DNA of 64,000 nucleotides from Photorhabdus cinerea (GTDB lineage: Bacteria > Pseudomonadota > Gammaproteobacteria > Enterobacterales > Enterobacteriaceae). The stretch covers positions 62,001-126,000 of the forward strand of contig NZ_PUJW01000004.1 in NCBI RefSeq assembly GCF_011189575.1. The letters are read 5' to 3'. Within the stretch, counting starts at the first letter, position 1, and each line of letters begins with the position of its first letter. Made by a program: the position numbers and the translations under genes. The notes beneath the pieces were generated by a model. That model searched no databases, was not told the origin of the DNA, and saw only the letters and a list, made by a program, of their open reading frames with translations. Below, piece after piece: positions 44,761 through 53,522 of the stretch.

Positions 44761-45077
44761 AACAAACAACCTGTTTCTTTGAAGCTTAACTTAATATAGT
44801 GCAGTGTACTGAAAATATACAATGTAAATCATAAGTCAATATTTATTTTTGCCTATAAGGATATTTTCTTAAGTGTGTTTTAGACGCAGGAGCAGTTAGC
44901 TTGGAAATATAAGTACCAGTTCTTCGGTTATTTCCTGAATGCATTTTTGTCTTTCGGAGAAATTAGGCTTGAATTGATAGATGTTCTCTTTTTTATTTTA
45001 ATCTTGAAAACCGGACTAATCCGATTTTCAGTTTTACTGTACTTCACATTTCATTTCAGGAGTGGGGGTTAAGAAAT
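44761..45077. promoter_or_regulatory. Upstream region of the DUF4225 gene and 3' end of pflA
   Basis: About 315 bp without a gene. The minus strand has GGTACTTATATTTCCAAGCT at 44897-44916, related to the cipA and cipB leaders. A hairpin at 45006-45029 (GAAAACCGG / CCGATTTTC) could end the pflA transcript. Confidence 0.5.
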
Positions 45078-45818
45078 TCAATACACAACCTTATGCCCAT
45101 AACTTTCCAAAATACCTTTAACTCTGTCCATTGTCTCTTTTGCTGGCGGTTTCACACCTTCCAGCTTATATTCCTCACCCATGGTAATCCATTTATGTTT
45201 ACCCAGTTCGTGATAAGGCAGAAGCTCGATTTTTTCAATATTTTTCATATCTCTGGTAAATTCACCCAGCCTATGAGCGGATTCATCATCATCAGACCAG
45301 CCTGGAACGACAACGTAACGAATCCAAGTTTTTTGATTACGTTTAGCCAGATAGCGGGCAAATTCCAAAGTGCGGTGATTTGAAACACCGACCAACTGTT
45401 GGTGAATTTCATCATTAATCTGTTTTAAATCAAGCATGACAAGATCAGTCGCGTCCATCAGCTCGTCAATAACCGGATCATAGCGACGAACAAATCCATT
45501 GGTATCAAGACAGGTATGAATACCTTCGGCACGACAGGCTCTGAACCAATCACGCACAAATTCAGCTTGCAGAATGGCTTCACCCCCTGATGCAGTAACG
45601 CCACCCCCTGATGCATTCATAAAATGACGATAGGTTATCGCTTCTTTTATTAATTCTTCGACAGTAACGTTTTTGCCACCGTGGGTATCCCATGTATCGC
45701 GGTTATGGCAATAGAGGCAGCGCATCAGACAGCCCTGAAAGAAGACGATAAACCGGATACCGGGACCATCAACGGTGCCACAGGATTCAAAAGAGTGGAT
45801 ACGGCCAAGTACGGACAT
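45078..45818 (-). CDS. pflA: Pyruvate formate-lyase 1-activating enzyme
   Basis: PflA is the radical-SAM enzyme that installs the glycyl radical on PflB under anaerobic conditions. The 246-residue protein has the CxxxCxxC iron-sulfur motif at C30, C34 and C37 (GCLMRCLYCHN) and the SAM-binding GGG-x-T block (SGGGVTASGGEAIL). Length equals E. coli PflA. It follows pflB, with a hairpin between them, and may also have its own promoter. Confidence 0.97.
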   Translation of the reverse strand: MSVLGRIHSFESCGTVDGPGIRFIVFFQGCLMRCLYCHNRDTWDTHGGKNVTVEELIKEAITYRHFMNASGGGVTASGGEAILQAEFVRDWFRACRAEGIHTCLDTNGFVRRYDPVIDELMDATDLVMLDLKQINDEIHQQLVGVSNHRTLEFARYLAKRNQKTWIRYVVVPGWSDDDESAHRLGEFTRDMKNIEKIELLPYHELGKHKWITMGEEYKLEGVKPPAKETMDRVKGILESYGHKVVY

Positions 45819-45843
45819 AACAGGATGGCTCCAAAACTGATTG

Positions 45844-45867
45844 AAAGGCCCAAATTAGGGCCTTTTT
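45844..45867 (-). terminator. Hairpin between pflB and pflA
   Basis: The repeat AAAGGCCC / GGGCCTTT with a 6-base loop lies in the 61-bp gap between pflB and pflA, with a T-run on the plus strand and only A/T-poor sequence after it on the minus strand. It may partly uncouple pflA from the abundant pflB message. Confidence 0.6.
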
Positions 45868-45879
45868 GATAACAGATTA

Positions 45880-48162
45880 TTACATAGACTGAGTGAAAGT
45901 GCGGGTGATCACATCTTGTTGTTGTTCTTTAGTTAATGAATTGAAACGCATAGCATAGCCAGATACCCGGATGGTGAGCTGAGGATATTTCTCAGGGTCT
46001 TCCATGGCCTCGAGTAACATGTCACGGTTCATCACGTTAACGTTGAGATGCTGACCACCTTCAATGTCTGTTTCGTGGTGGAAGTAACCATCCAGTAAAC
46101 CAGCCAGGTTAGTTTTACGTGTTTCATCATCTTTGCCTAACGCGTTCGGTACGATAGAGAAAGTATAAGAAATACCGTCTTTCGCATAGGCGAATGGCAG
46201 TTTAGCCACAGAGGTCAGAGAAGCGACTGCACCTTTTTGATCTCGACCATGCATTGGGTTTGCGCCCGGTCCAAATGGTGCACCAGCGCGACGTCCATCA
46301 GGAGTGTTACCGGTTTTCTTACCATAGACCACGTTAGAGGTGATAGTCAGAACAGATTGAGTAGGAACCGAGTTACGATAAGTATTCAGCTTCTGGATTT
46401 TCTTCATGAAGCGCTCAACCAGATCACAGGCGATATCATCGACGCGTGAGTCGTTGTTACCAAATTGTGGATATTCACCGTCAATATTGAAGTCAGCGGC
46501 TAAACCGTCTTCGTCACGGATCGGCGTGACTTTGGCATATTTGATAGCAGACAGCGAGTCAGCGGCGACAGACAGACCAGCAATGCCACATGCCATAGTA
46601 CGATGAACGTCACGGTCATGCAGGGCCATCAGTGCAGCTTCGTAGCTGTATTTGTCATGCATATAGTGAATGATGTTCAATGCTGTAACATACTGTTTTG
46701 CCAACCAGTCCATGAAATGGTCCATGCGGGCCATAACTTTGTCATAGTCCAGCACTTCATCTTTCATTGGCTCTTCTTTTGGGCCGACCTGCATTTTCAG
46801 CTTTTCATCTACGCCGCCATTAATGGCGTACAGCATGGTTTTAGCCAAATTTGCACGGGCGCCGAAGAATTGCATCTGTTTGCCAATAATCATCGGGCTG
46901 ACACAGCAAGCGATAGCGTAATCATCGTTGTTGAAGTCAGGGCGCATCAGGTCGTCGTTCTCATATTGTAAAGATGAGGTGTCGATGGAAACTTTTGCTG
47001 CGAATTTTTTGAAATTTACTGGCAGTTTCTCAGACCACAGGATGGTCATGTTGGGTTCTGGTGACGGACCCATGGTGTACAGGGTATTCAGGAAGCGGAA
47101 GCTGTTTTTAGTGACCAGCGTGCGGCCATCCAGCCCCATACCCGCCAAGGATTCTGTTGCCCAGATTGGGTCACCGGAGAACAGTTCGTCATATTCAGGT
47201 GTCCGCAGGAAACGCACCATACGTAGCTTCATGACCAGATGGTCGATCAATTCCTGTGCTTCGATTTCTGTCAATTTACCTGCTTGCAGGTCACGTTCGA
47301 TGTAGATATCCAGAAAGCTGGAAACGCGCCCGAAAGACATTGCTGCACCATTTTGAGATTTAACCGCTGCCAGATAAGCGAAATAAGTCCACTGTATCGC
47401 TTCCTTGGCATCAGTGGCAGGGCCAGAAATATCATAGCCGTATTTAGCTGCCATTTCTTTAATCTGGCCCAGAGCACGATGCTGTTCAGCAATCTCTTCA
47501 CGCAGCTGGATGGTCATCTCCAGATCTTCACCGCGTTCCAGTTTTTCCTGCAATGAATTGAATTGGGCTAATTTATCATCACGTAAGAAATTGATGCCGT
47601 ATATTGCAACACGGCGGTAGTCACCAATAATGCGCCCGCGGCCATAGGCATCAGGCAGACCGGTTAGCACGCCAGATTTTCGGCATTTTAGAATATCGGG
47701 TGTGTAAACGTCGAAAACACCCTGATTATGCGTTTTGCGGTATTCAGTGAAAATTTGTTTTAAGTTAGGATCGAGTTCACGGCCATAAACTCTACATGAT
47801 CCTTCTACCATTTTTATACCGCCAAAGGGGATCAGGGCGCGTTTTAGTGGTGCTTCAGTTTGCAGGCCAACGATGGTTTCCAGATCTTTTTCAATGTAAC
47901 CCGCATCATGGGAAGTAATAGTAGCCGCGATATCAGTATCAAAATCAACTGGTGCATGAGTACGGTTTTCGATTTTGATACCTTCCATGACTTTTTCCCA
48001 CAAAGCATCGGTTGCTTTGGTAGAGCTTGCGAGGAAAGATTCATCACCCTCATATGGTGTATAGTTTTTCTGGATGAAATCACGAACATTGACTTCGTTT
48101 TGCCAGTCACCCTGATTAAAACCTTGCCATGCTACAGAGAATTTTTCATTTAACTCAGTCAT
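45880..48162 (-). CDS. pflB: Formate C-acetyltransferase (pyruvate formate-lyase)
   Basis: PflB converts pyruvate and CoA to acetyl-CoA and formate during anaerobic growth. The 760-residue protein has the active-site cysteine pair in IACCVSPMIIGKQMQFFGAR and the glycyl-radical site RVSGYAMRF near the C-terminus (Gly735 counting the initiator Met, matching Gly734 of the processed E. coli enzyme). Length is identical to E. coli PflB. It is encoded between focA and pflA. Confidence 0.98.
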   Translation of the reverse strand: MTELNEKFSVAWQGFNQGDWQNEVNVRDFIQKNYTPYEGDESFLASSTKATDALWEKVMEGIKIENRTHAPVDFDTDIAATITSHDAGYIEKDLETIVGLQTEAPLKRALIPFGGIKMVEGSCRVYGRELDPNLKQIFTEYRKTHNQGVFDVYTPDILKCRKSGVLTGLPDAYGRGRIIGDYRRVAIYGINFLRDDKLAQFNSLQEKLERGEDLEMTIQLREEIAEQHRALGQIKEMAAKYGYDISGPATDAKEAIQWTYFAYLAAVKSQNGAAMSFGRVSSFLDIYIERDLQAGKLTEIEAQELIDHLVMKLRMVRFLRTPEYDELFSGDPIWATESLAGMGLDGRTLVTKNSFRFLNTLYTMGPSPEPNMTILWSEKLPVNFKKFAAKVSIDTSSLQYENDDLMRPDFNNDDYAIACCVSPMIIGKQMQFFGARANLAKTMLYAINGGVDEKLKMQVGPKEEPMKDEVLDYDKVMARMDHFMDWLAKQYVTALNIIHYMHDKYSYEAALMALHDRDVHRTMACGIAGLSVAADSLSAIKYAKVTPIRDEDGLAADFNIDGEYPQFGNNDSRVDDIACDLVERFMKKIQKLNTYRNSVPTQSVLTITSNVVYGKKTGNTPDGRRAGAPFGPGANPMHGRDQKGAVASLTSVAKLPFAYAKDGISYTFSIVPNALGKDDETRKTNLAGLLDGYFHHETDIEGGQHLNVNVMNRDMLLEAMEDPEKYPQLTIRVSGYAMRFNSLTKEQQQDVITRTFTQSM

Positions 48163-48218
48163 GATACGTCTACCTTATTTAATAATCGAACTTTTGAAAA
48201 ATCAGGCGAGGGAGCTAA

Positions 48219-49076
48219 TTAATATTTTTGCTCGCTACGCAGATAAATTAACCAGTAAGTCAAACCCACTAAAACTGCGCCACCGATAATGTTACCAATA
48301 GTGACTGGAATTAAATTGTTAGTAATAAAGTGTGAAATAGTGAGTTGAGAAAATTGTTCAGGTGTTGCTCCCACATTGATCCAGAATTCAGTGGGTGCGA
48401 AATTCTTAATAACAATACCAAGCGGGATTAAAAACATGTTAGCAATACTGTGCTCAAAACCGCTGGCAACAAACATGCCTACGGGTAAAATCATGGCAAA
48501 TATTTTGTCCATTAAACTACGTCCGGCATAACTCATCCAAACGGCGAGACAAACCATCAAGTTGGCAAGAATGCCTAAAAACACGGCTTCAATAAAAGTG
48601 TGGTGTACTTTATGGTCAGCTGTTTGCAGTACATTCAGGCCCCATAATCCGTTAGCAACACGATATTGACCAGCAAACCAGATAATAGCGACAAAAAATA
48701 ACGCGCCAATTAAATTACCAAAATAAACGTTAATCCAGTTTTTAAACATTTGGCACCAGGTTATACGTCCGGTTGCTTTGGAAATAATCGTCAGCACGGT
48801 GGAAGTAAATAAATCTGCGCCACAAACCACAACTAACATTAATCCAAGTGAGAAACAGATTCCGCCGACTAATTTAGCTAACCCATAAGGGACAGATTCA
48901 GTTCCTGTGGTAGCGGTAATGTAGAAAACAAAGGCAATAGAAATAAAAAAGCCGGCAGTTATTGCTGATATATAGGTGGTTACAGGATGTTTAGTGGTTT
49001 TATAAACACCAACATCATCAGCGAATTTTGCTATTACCGCAGGCGATAATAAATTAAAAGGGGTGTCAGCTTTCAT
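48219..49076 (-). CDS. focA: Formate channel FocA
   Basis: FocA is a pentameric inner-membrane channel that moves formate out of and back into the cell. The 285-residue protein has six hydrophobic segments and the family signatures CGADLFTSTVLTIISKATGR, NWINVYFGNLIGALFF, ASGFEHSIANMFLIPLGI and NLIPVTIGNIIGGAVLVGL. Length equals E. coli FocA. It begins the focA-pflB-pflA run. Confidence 0.97.
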   Translation of the reverse strand: MKADTPFNLLSPAVIAKFADDVGVYKTTKHPVTTYISAITAGFFISIAFVFYITATTGTESVPYGLAKLVGGICFSLGLMLVVVCGADLFTSTVLTIISKATGRITWCQMFKNWINVYFGNLIGALFFVAIIWFAGQYRVANGLWGLNVLQTADHKVHHTFIEAVFLGILANLMVCLAVWMSYAGRSLMDKIFAMILPVGMFVASGFEHSIANMFLIPLGIVIKNFAPTEFWINVGATPEQFSQLTISHFITNNLIPVTIGNIIGGAVLVGLTYWLIYLRSEQKY

Positions 49077-49146
49077 ACTAACATTCTCTTTATGATTAAT
49101 TAGTTATGGTACGTAACGATAATAACAAAGGCATGAGGATGTAAAC

Positions 49147-49160
49147 TTGATATAGATCAT
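49147..49160 (-). promoter_or_regulatory. FNR-type site upstream of focA
   Basis: The sequence TTGATATAGATCAT fits the FNR consensus TTGATNNNNATCAA with one mismatch among the ten specific bases. It lies about 70 bp before the focA start, consistent with anaerobic activation of focA-pfl as in E. coli. Confidence 0.7.
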
Positions 49161-49393
49161 AATCCTCAGAGAGTGAACGTTGTTTTGGGGAGCTAATTGG
49201 CTAAAATTTCATTTAATTTATTGATTTTAATAAAATAAAAAAATTTTAAAAATTATTATATTTTTTTATTTAACCACTAGAGGGAAGTTTGGTAAGTAAA
49301 ATTACAGGTTAAATTGTTATTTATTTGTTATTTTAAATAAATTGAATTTAACCTGCATTTTACCTTTAATAAAAAATTGTCTTTTCTACAATT
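49161..49393. other. AT-rich DNA between focA promoter and ycaO end
   Basis: Very AT-rich, no gene seen; may contain further focA-pfl promoters. Confidence 0.4.
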
Positions 49394-51157
49394 TTATTTT
49401 GCGTTCCAGAAATCACGTTTTGCTTTTTGCAGTTTCTTATAAGCAGCTAATAAAGCTTGATGAGCGGGTAGTGATTTTAAATCTACATCGACTGACCACA
49501 AGCCGTAAAAACAATTTTCACCAGAAATAGCCGCTGAAGCAGCTTCAACAGCATCTTGTCCGTACATTTTTACAAATGCCTGGTAATATTGTGCAGGCTC
49601 TTTGTCTGCTTCCTGCGCAAGTAAAAGCAGTGTTTGCAGACAGCGATAATAGTTAGCTCGCTCGGTAGTGAAGACTGAGGCGTTAAAATCCTGAGTCCAT
49701 TCTACCCAAATCAGAGCTTGTTCCAAATCACCGCCAGCTAATGCCAACATGGATTTCAGTTCACCAATACGTAAATTGCTCCAGCCATTATCTTTACCAA
49801 CCGCAATGCCAAGCAGTTCACGAACACGGGTAAAATCATCCAGACCTTCTTCATCTAATTGCTCAAGCAGTGCCAGATATTCGTCAGACTGCCATTGACT
49901 ATCCGGTAGCGCTAATAAAGTTTCCCGCAGATGAGTTCCCATGGTGTTATTAGCGATATGTAAATCTTCCACAGGATAAATATCAGACATACCTGGAACC
50001 AAAATACGGCAGGCATAAACACCGAGGTGTTCGTAGTCAGCAATATAAACTTCAGCATCCAGTTGCTTGAAAATAGCCATTAAAGTAGCAAACTCTTCTT
50101 CTGTCGTGCCGCTGAAACTCCAGTCAGCGAACTCATAATCAGCATCTTGTTTGAATAAATTCCAGCTGATCAAACCACTTGAATCAATAAAATGCGTTTC
50201 CAGATTGGTATGTTCTGCAACTTCTTCATTATCAAAAGTCGGCGCATTGAACACATCCAGATCTTTCAGACTGCGACCTTGCAACAGCTCGGTAACAGTA
50301 CGTTCCAGTGCTACACCAAAATCAGGGTGAGCACCAAATGAAGCGAAACAAGTCCCATTATTAGGATTAAACAGAACCACGCAAATCACCGGGAATTGCC
50401 CACTCAGAGAGGCGTCATAACAATAGAGCGGGAAACCTTCATCCTGTAATGTGTTGACTGCTGCAACCACGCCCGGATAACGATTCATGATTTCCTGTGG
50501 AATTTCTGGCAGGCTGATGCCTTCTGCAATAATCCGGTTTTTGACATAGCGCTCAAAAACTTCGGATAACCCCTGAACTCTGGCTTCATTAACCGTGTTA
50601 CCTGCTGACATACCATTGGAAACATAAAGATTGCCAATAATATTCATGGGAATATAGACCGTATGCTGATCAGATTGACGGGTAAATGGCAGTGAACAGA
50701 TACCACGCTCTTCATTACCTGATTGCAAATCGACTAATTGACTTGCACATAAATCATTTTCAGGGTCGTAAAATTTACGTAACCGGGTATCCAAAATACC
50801 GGCGGGTAAGGAATCATCTTCGGGTAAAGCAAACCATTTTTCATTGGGATAGTGGACAAAATCACCGTTAGCGATAGCGTGTCCTAAATAGAAATCAGCA
50901 AAAAAATAGTTGGTTGACAAACGTTCAAAATATTCCCCTAAAGCAGAAGCTAAAGCGGCTTTTTTACTTGCACCTTTACCGTTGGTAAAACATAAAGGGC
51001 AATCGCGGTCACGGATATGCACTGACCAGACATTAGGAACCGGGTTCAGCCAAGAGGCTTCTTCGATATTAAAACCAAGATGTTGTAGTTTTTGCTGAAA
51101 GCTATTGATTGAATCTTCCAGTGCAGCATCTTTGCCGGGAATAAAGGTTTGCATCAT
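49394..51157 (-). CDS. ycaO: YcaO cyclodehydratase-like protein
   Basis: E. coli YcaO is linked to beta-methylthiolation of ribosomal protein S12 through RimO and has the ATP-binding fold of YcaO cyclodehydratases. The protein of about 587 residues has a long YcaO domain with NGKGASKKAALASALGEYFERLSTNY, NIIGNLYVSNGMSAGNT and the ATP-contacting LSEVFERYVKNRII, then a helical tail. The frame opens at a GTG three codons upstream; ATG 51157 (or 51154) gives the E. coli N-terminus QTFIPGKDAALEDSI. No strong ribosome-binding site is visible. Confidence 0.94.
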   Translation of the reverse strand: MMQTFIPGKDAALEDSINSFQQKLQHLGFNIEEASWLNPVPNVWSVHIRDRDCPLCFTNGKGASKKAALASALGEYFERLSTNYFFADFYLGHAIANGDFVHYPNEKWFALPEDDSLPAGILDTRLRKFYDPENDLCASQLVDLQSGNEERGICSLPFTRQSDQHTVYIPMNIIGNLYVSNGMSAGNTVNEARVQGLSEVFERYVKNRIIAEGISLPEIPQEIMNRYPGVVAAVNTLQDEGFPLYCYDASLSGQFPVICVVLFNPNNGTCFASFGAHPDFGVALERTVTELLQGRSLKDLDVFNAPTFDNEEVAEHTNLETHFIDSSGLISWNLFKQDADYEFADWSFSGTTEEEFATLMAIFKQLDAEVYIADYEHLGVYACRILVPGMSDIYPVEDLHIANNTMGTHLRETLLALPDSQWQSDEYLALLEQLDEEGLDDFTRVRELLGIAVGKDNGWSNLRIGELKSMLALAGGDLEQALIWVEWTQDFNASVFTTERANYYRCLQTLLLLAQEADKEPAQYYQAFVKMYGQDAVEAASAAISGENCFYGLWSVDVDLKSLPAHQALLAAYKKLQKAKRDFWNAK

Positions 51158-51296
51158 GGTATTCACTTATGAATGCTCGTTACGGGGCGCTCATCATACG
51201 AGTTTTTTTTCGGTAGCTAAAGTCTGGTATGCATCACAGATTTATTGATATCATTATTCATAATCAGATGGGATATTTTTTATTAAGGAAATCAGT

Positions 51297-52340
51297 ATGA
51301 AAAAGATGAAACACACAGCTTTAGCCAGTTTATTAGCATTAATTAGCAGTTCTGCTATTGCTTTGCCAAATATTACACTTTTGGCCACCGGAGGAACGAT
51401 TGCAGGTGGGGGCGAATCTGCAACTGAATCCAACTATGTTGCGGGAAAAGTGGGTATTGATGTATTAGTCAACGCTGTCCCTGATATCAAAGATATCGCT
51501 AACCTGAAAGGTGAGCAGGTGGTGAGCATTGGTTCGCAGGATATGAATGATCAGGTATGGTTGACTCTGGCGAAAAAAATCAATGCTGATTGTGACAAGA
51601 CCGATGGTTTTGTTATCACACACGGCACAGACACGATGGAAGAAACTGCTTACTTCCTCGATCTAACGACTCAATGCCAGAAACCGATAGTCATGGTTGG
51701 GGCAATGCGTCCGTCTACAGCGATGGGTGCTGATGGCCCGTTAAATCTGTATAACGCGGTAGTGGTTGCAGGGGACAAAGCATCGGCCAAACGTGGTGTG
51801 TTGATGGCAATGAATGATGCGGTTATCAGCGGGCGTACCGTGGTGAAAATGAGCACTACTGAAGTTCAGGCATTCCAGCCGATTAATGCTGGTGCTGAAG
51901 GTTTTATCCATAACGGCAAAGTTAATTATTACGCTGAAGCTAAACCGAGAGCGGACAAGGCTATTTTTGATGTCAGCAAACTGGATAAGCTGCCAAAAGT
52001 AGGCATTGTTTATAACTATGCGAATGCTTCTGATCTGCCAGCGAAAGCACTGTTGAGTGATGGTTATCAAGGGATCATCAGCGCCGGGGTTGGCAACGGT
52101 AATATGTACAAAACGGTTTTCGATACTTTGGCCCAGGCCGCGAAAGATGGGGTTGTGGTTGTGAGAGCAAGTCGTGTACCAGTAGGTTATGTGACTCAGA
52201 ATGCGGAAGTGGATGATAGCAAATATGGTTTTGTGGCATCTGAACGTTTGAATCCGCAGAAAGCCAGAGTGCTTTTACAATTAGCGCTGACTAAAACCCA
52301 TGATCCAGCAAAAATTCACGAGATGTTTGTTAAATATTAA
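51297..52340 (+). CDS. ansB: Periplasmic L-asparaginase II
   Basis: AnsB hydrolyses asparagine to aspartate and ammonia in the periplasm. The 347-residue precursor has a signal peptide (about 1-22, ending SAIA) and the two catalytic blocks of bacterial type II asparaginases, LLATGGTIAGGGES and GFVITHGTDTMEETAYFLDL. The signal peptide and GxGNGNMYK segment fit type II, not cytosolic type I. It lies between ycaO and serC, where E. coli has none, and is followed by a terminator. It probably supports growth on insect amino acids. Confidence 0.95.
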   Translation: MKKMKHTALASLLALISSSAIALPNITLLATGGTIAGGGESATESNYVAGKVGIDVLVNAVPDIKDIANLKGEQVVSIGSQDMNDQVWLTLAKKINADCDKTDGFVITHGTDTMEETAYFLDLTTQCQKPIVMVGAMRPSTAMGADGPLNLYNAVVVAGDKASAKRGVLMAMNDAVISGRTVVKMSTTEVQAFQPINAGAEGFIHNGKVNYYAEAKPRADKAIFDVSKLDKLPKVGIVYNYANASDLPAKALLSDGYQGIISAGVGNGNMYKTVFDTLAQAAKDGVVVVRASRVPVGYVTQNAEVDDSKYGFVASERLNPQKARVLLQLALTKTHDPAKIHEMFVKY

Positions 52341-52362
52341 TTCCTAATTCAAAAATAGTAAA

Positions 52363-52383
52363 AGGGCGTATTCAGTGCGCCCT
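52363..52383 (+). terminator. Hairpin after ansB
   Basis: The repeat AGGGCG / CGCCCT with a 9-base loop lies 23 bp after the ansB stop; no long T-run follows. Confidence 0.55.
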
Positions 52384-52410
52384 GAACAATTGTTTGACAA
52401 CGGTTGTGCT

Positions 52411-52437
52411 GGCTTCGGAGACTAGGGTTTCGAAGCC
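52411..52437. repeat. Inverted repeat between ansB and the toxin-antitoxin genes
   Basis: GGCTTCG and CGAAGCC are separated by 13 bases. It could be an operator or a hairpin; the right half resembles a tRNA T-arm, but no tRNA body is present. Confidence 0.35.
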
Positions 52438-52579
52438 CTTTATGCACTATGTACATTAAAGCATGCAGATTAAAGTACGCTAATTAAAACCAAAAGTTGA
52501 AAGTAGCATTTTGCTCAAGAAGTGACTAATATAATTATTTGTACGGAAATTTGCCGGATAATTTTAGTCGAGGTCTATT

Positions 52580-52855
52580 ATGGCTGTTTCTACCGCGCGT
52601 TTTGAGGCGCGCATGAGTTCTGATCTACACGCTCTGATTAAACGTGCCGCTGAAATTCAGGGCCGTACTATGACTGATTTTGTTGTGTCTGCTGCGCAAG
52701 ATGCCGCACAGCGCGCGATTGAACAGTCAGAAGTACTCCGTTTGTCTCTGGTTGATCAGGAATATTTTGCGCAGGCGTTACTGAATTCACCGGAACCTAC
52801 TCCGGCGCTTAAACGTGCGTTTGCACGTCGCCGCGAGCTATTACGATCAAAATGA
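52580..52855 (+). CDS. DUF1778-type antitoxin (TacA-like)
   Basis: This 91-residue protein has an N-terminal ribbon-helix-helix DNA-binding part (TARFEARMSSDLHALIKRAA, then IQGRTMTDFVVSAAQDAA) and a C-terminal toxin-neutralising tail (EYFAQALLNSPEPTPALKRA). This is the layout of DUF1778 antitoxins of TacA type. Its stop overlaps the start of the acetyltransferase gene by four bases (ATGA). It probably represses its own promoter with the toxin. Confidence 0.9.
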   Translation: MAVSTARFEARMSSDLHALIKRAAEIQGRTMTDFVVSAAQDAAQRAIEQSEVLRLSLVDQEYFAQALLNSPEPTPALKRAFARRRELLRSK

Positions 52856-53355
52856 GTGCTACGATGTTTGATGTTATGCAACTTAACGAAAGACACGATC
52901 GTAATTCGTTTTATAGTGGTTCAGAATCGCTAGATCGCTATTTTCAAAAACAAGTTGGTCAGGATGTGAGGCGTCGCGTAGCGGCTTGTTTTGTTGCTCT
53001 TTATGATCATCAAGTGGTGGGGTATTACACTCTGGCTGCTGCCAGTATCCGGTTGACTGACCTCCCGACGACCATTATTAAGAAAATGCCTCGATATCCA
53101 ACAGTGCCGGCAGTTCGGATGGGGAGATTGGCTGTTGATCATATATTCAGAAATCAGGGACTCGGCGGAGCATTGTTAGCTGATGCGCTTGAGAGGACTA
53201 TTCGTTCCGAAATTGCGTCTTATGCACTGCTTGTTGATGCAAAAGACGATAATGCAGCGCAATTTTACCAGTATCACGGTTTTCTTGCCTTATCCGATTT
53301 GCCATTCACATTATTTTTGCCGCTGATGACTGTAAATAAAAAGAGAAAAAAATAA
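52852..53355 (+). CDS. GNAT-family acetyltransferase toxin (TacT-like)
   Basis: TacT-type toxins acetylate the amino group of aminoacyl-tRNAs and block translation. The 167-residue protein has a GNAT fold with the acetyl-CoA loop RNQGLGG (about 100-106) in motif A (VRMGRLAVDHIFRNQGLGGA) and a tyrosine in QFYQYHGF (about 138-144) at the usual catalytic position. It is coupled to the DUF1778 antitoxin gene. An ATG four codons in (MFDVMQL) could be the real start. Confidence 0.9.
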   Translation: MSATMFDVMQLNERHDRNSFYSGSESLDRYFQKQVGQDVRRRVAACFVALYDHQVVGYYTLAAASIRLTDLPTTIIKKMPRYPTVPAVRMGRLAVDHIFRNQGLGGALLADALERTIRSEIASYALLVDAKDDNAAQFYQYHGFLALSDLPFTLFLPLMTVNKKRKK

Positions 53356-53522
53356 GAAGTCCACTTGTTGCTGTATGAACCAAGTTTATTGGCTATTTTT
53401 GCAATAGTTTTGATCAACGCCTGAATAACCATTGCAGCAATGAAATGGGAATGATACAACCGATATATCAGATTCTTAATTGTTATCAATCATTGTTATT
53501 TCGTCAGATTAAGGTGAGGTAA

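Noticed and set aside
52411..52437. Possible tRNA or attachment-site relic
   Set aside because: The right half resembles a T-arm, but no acceptor, D-arm or anticodon arm can be built; kept only as an inverted repeat.
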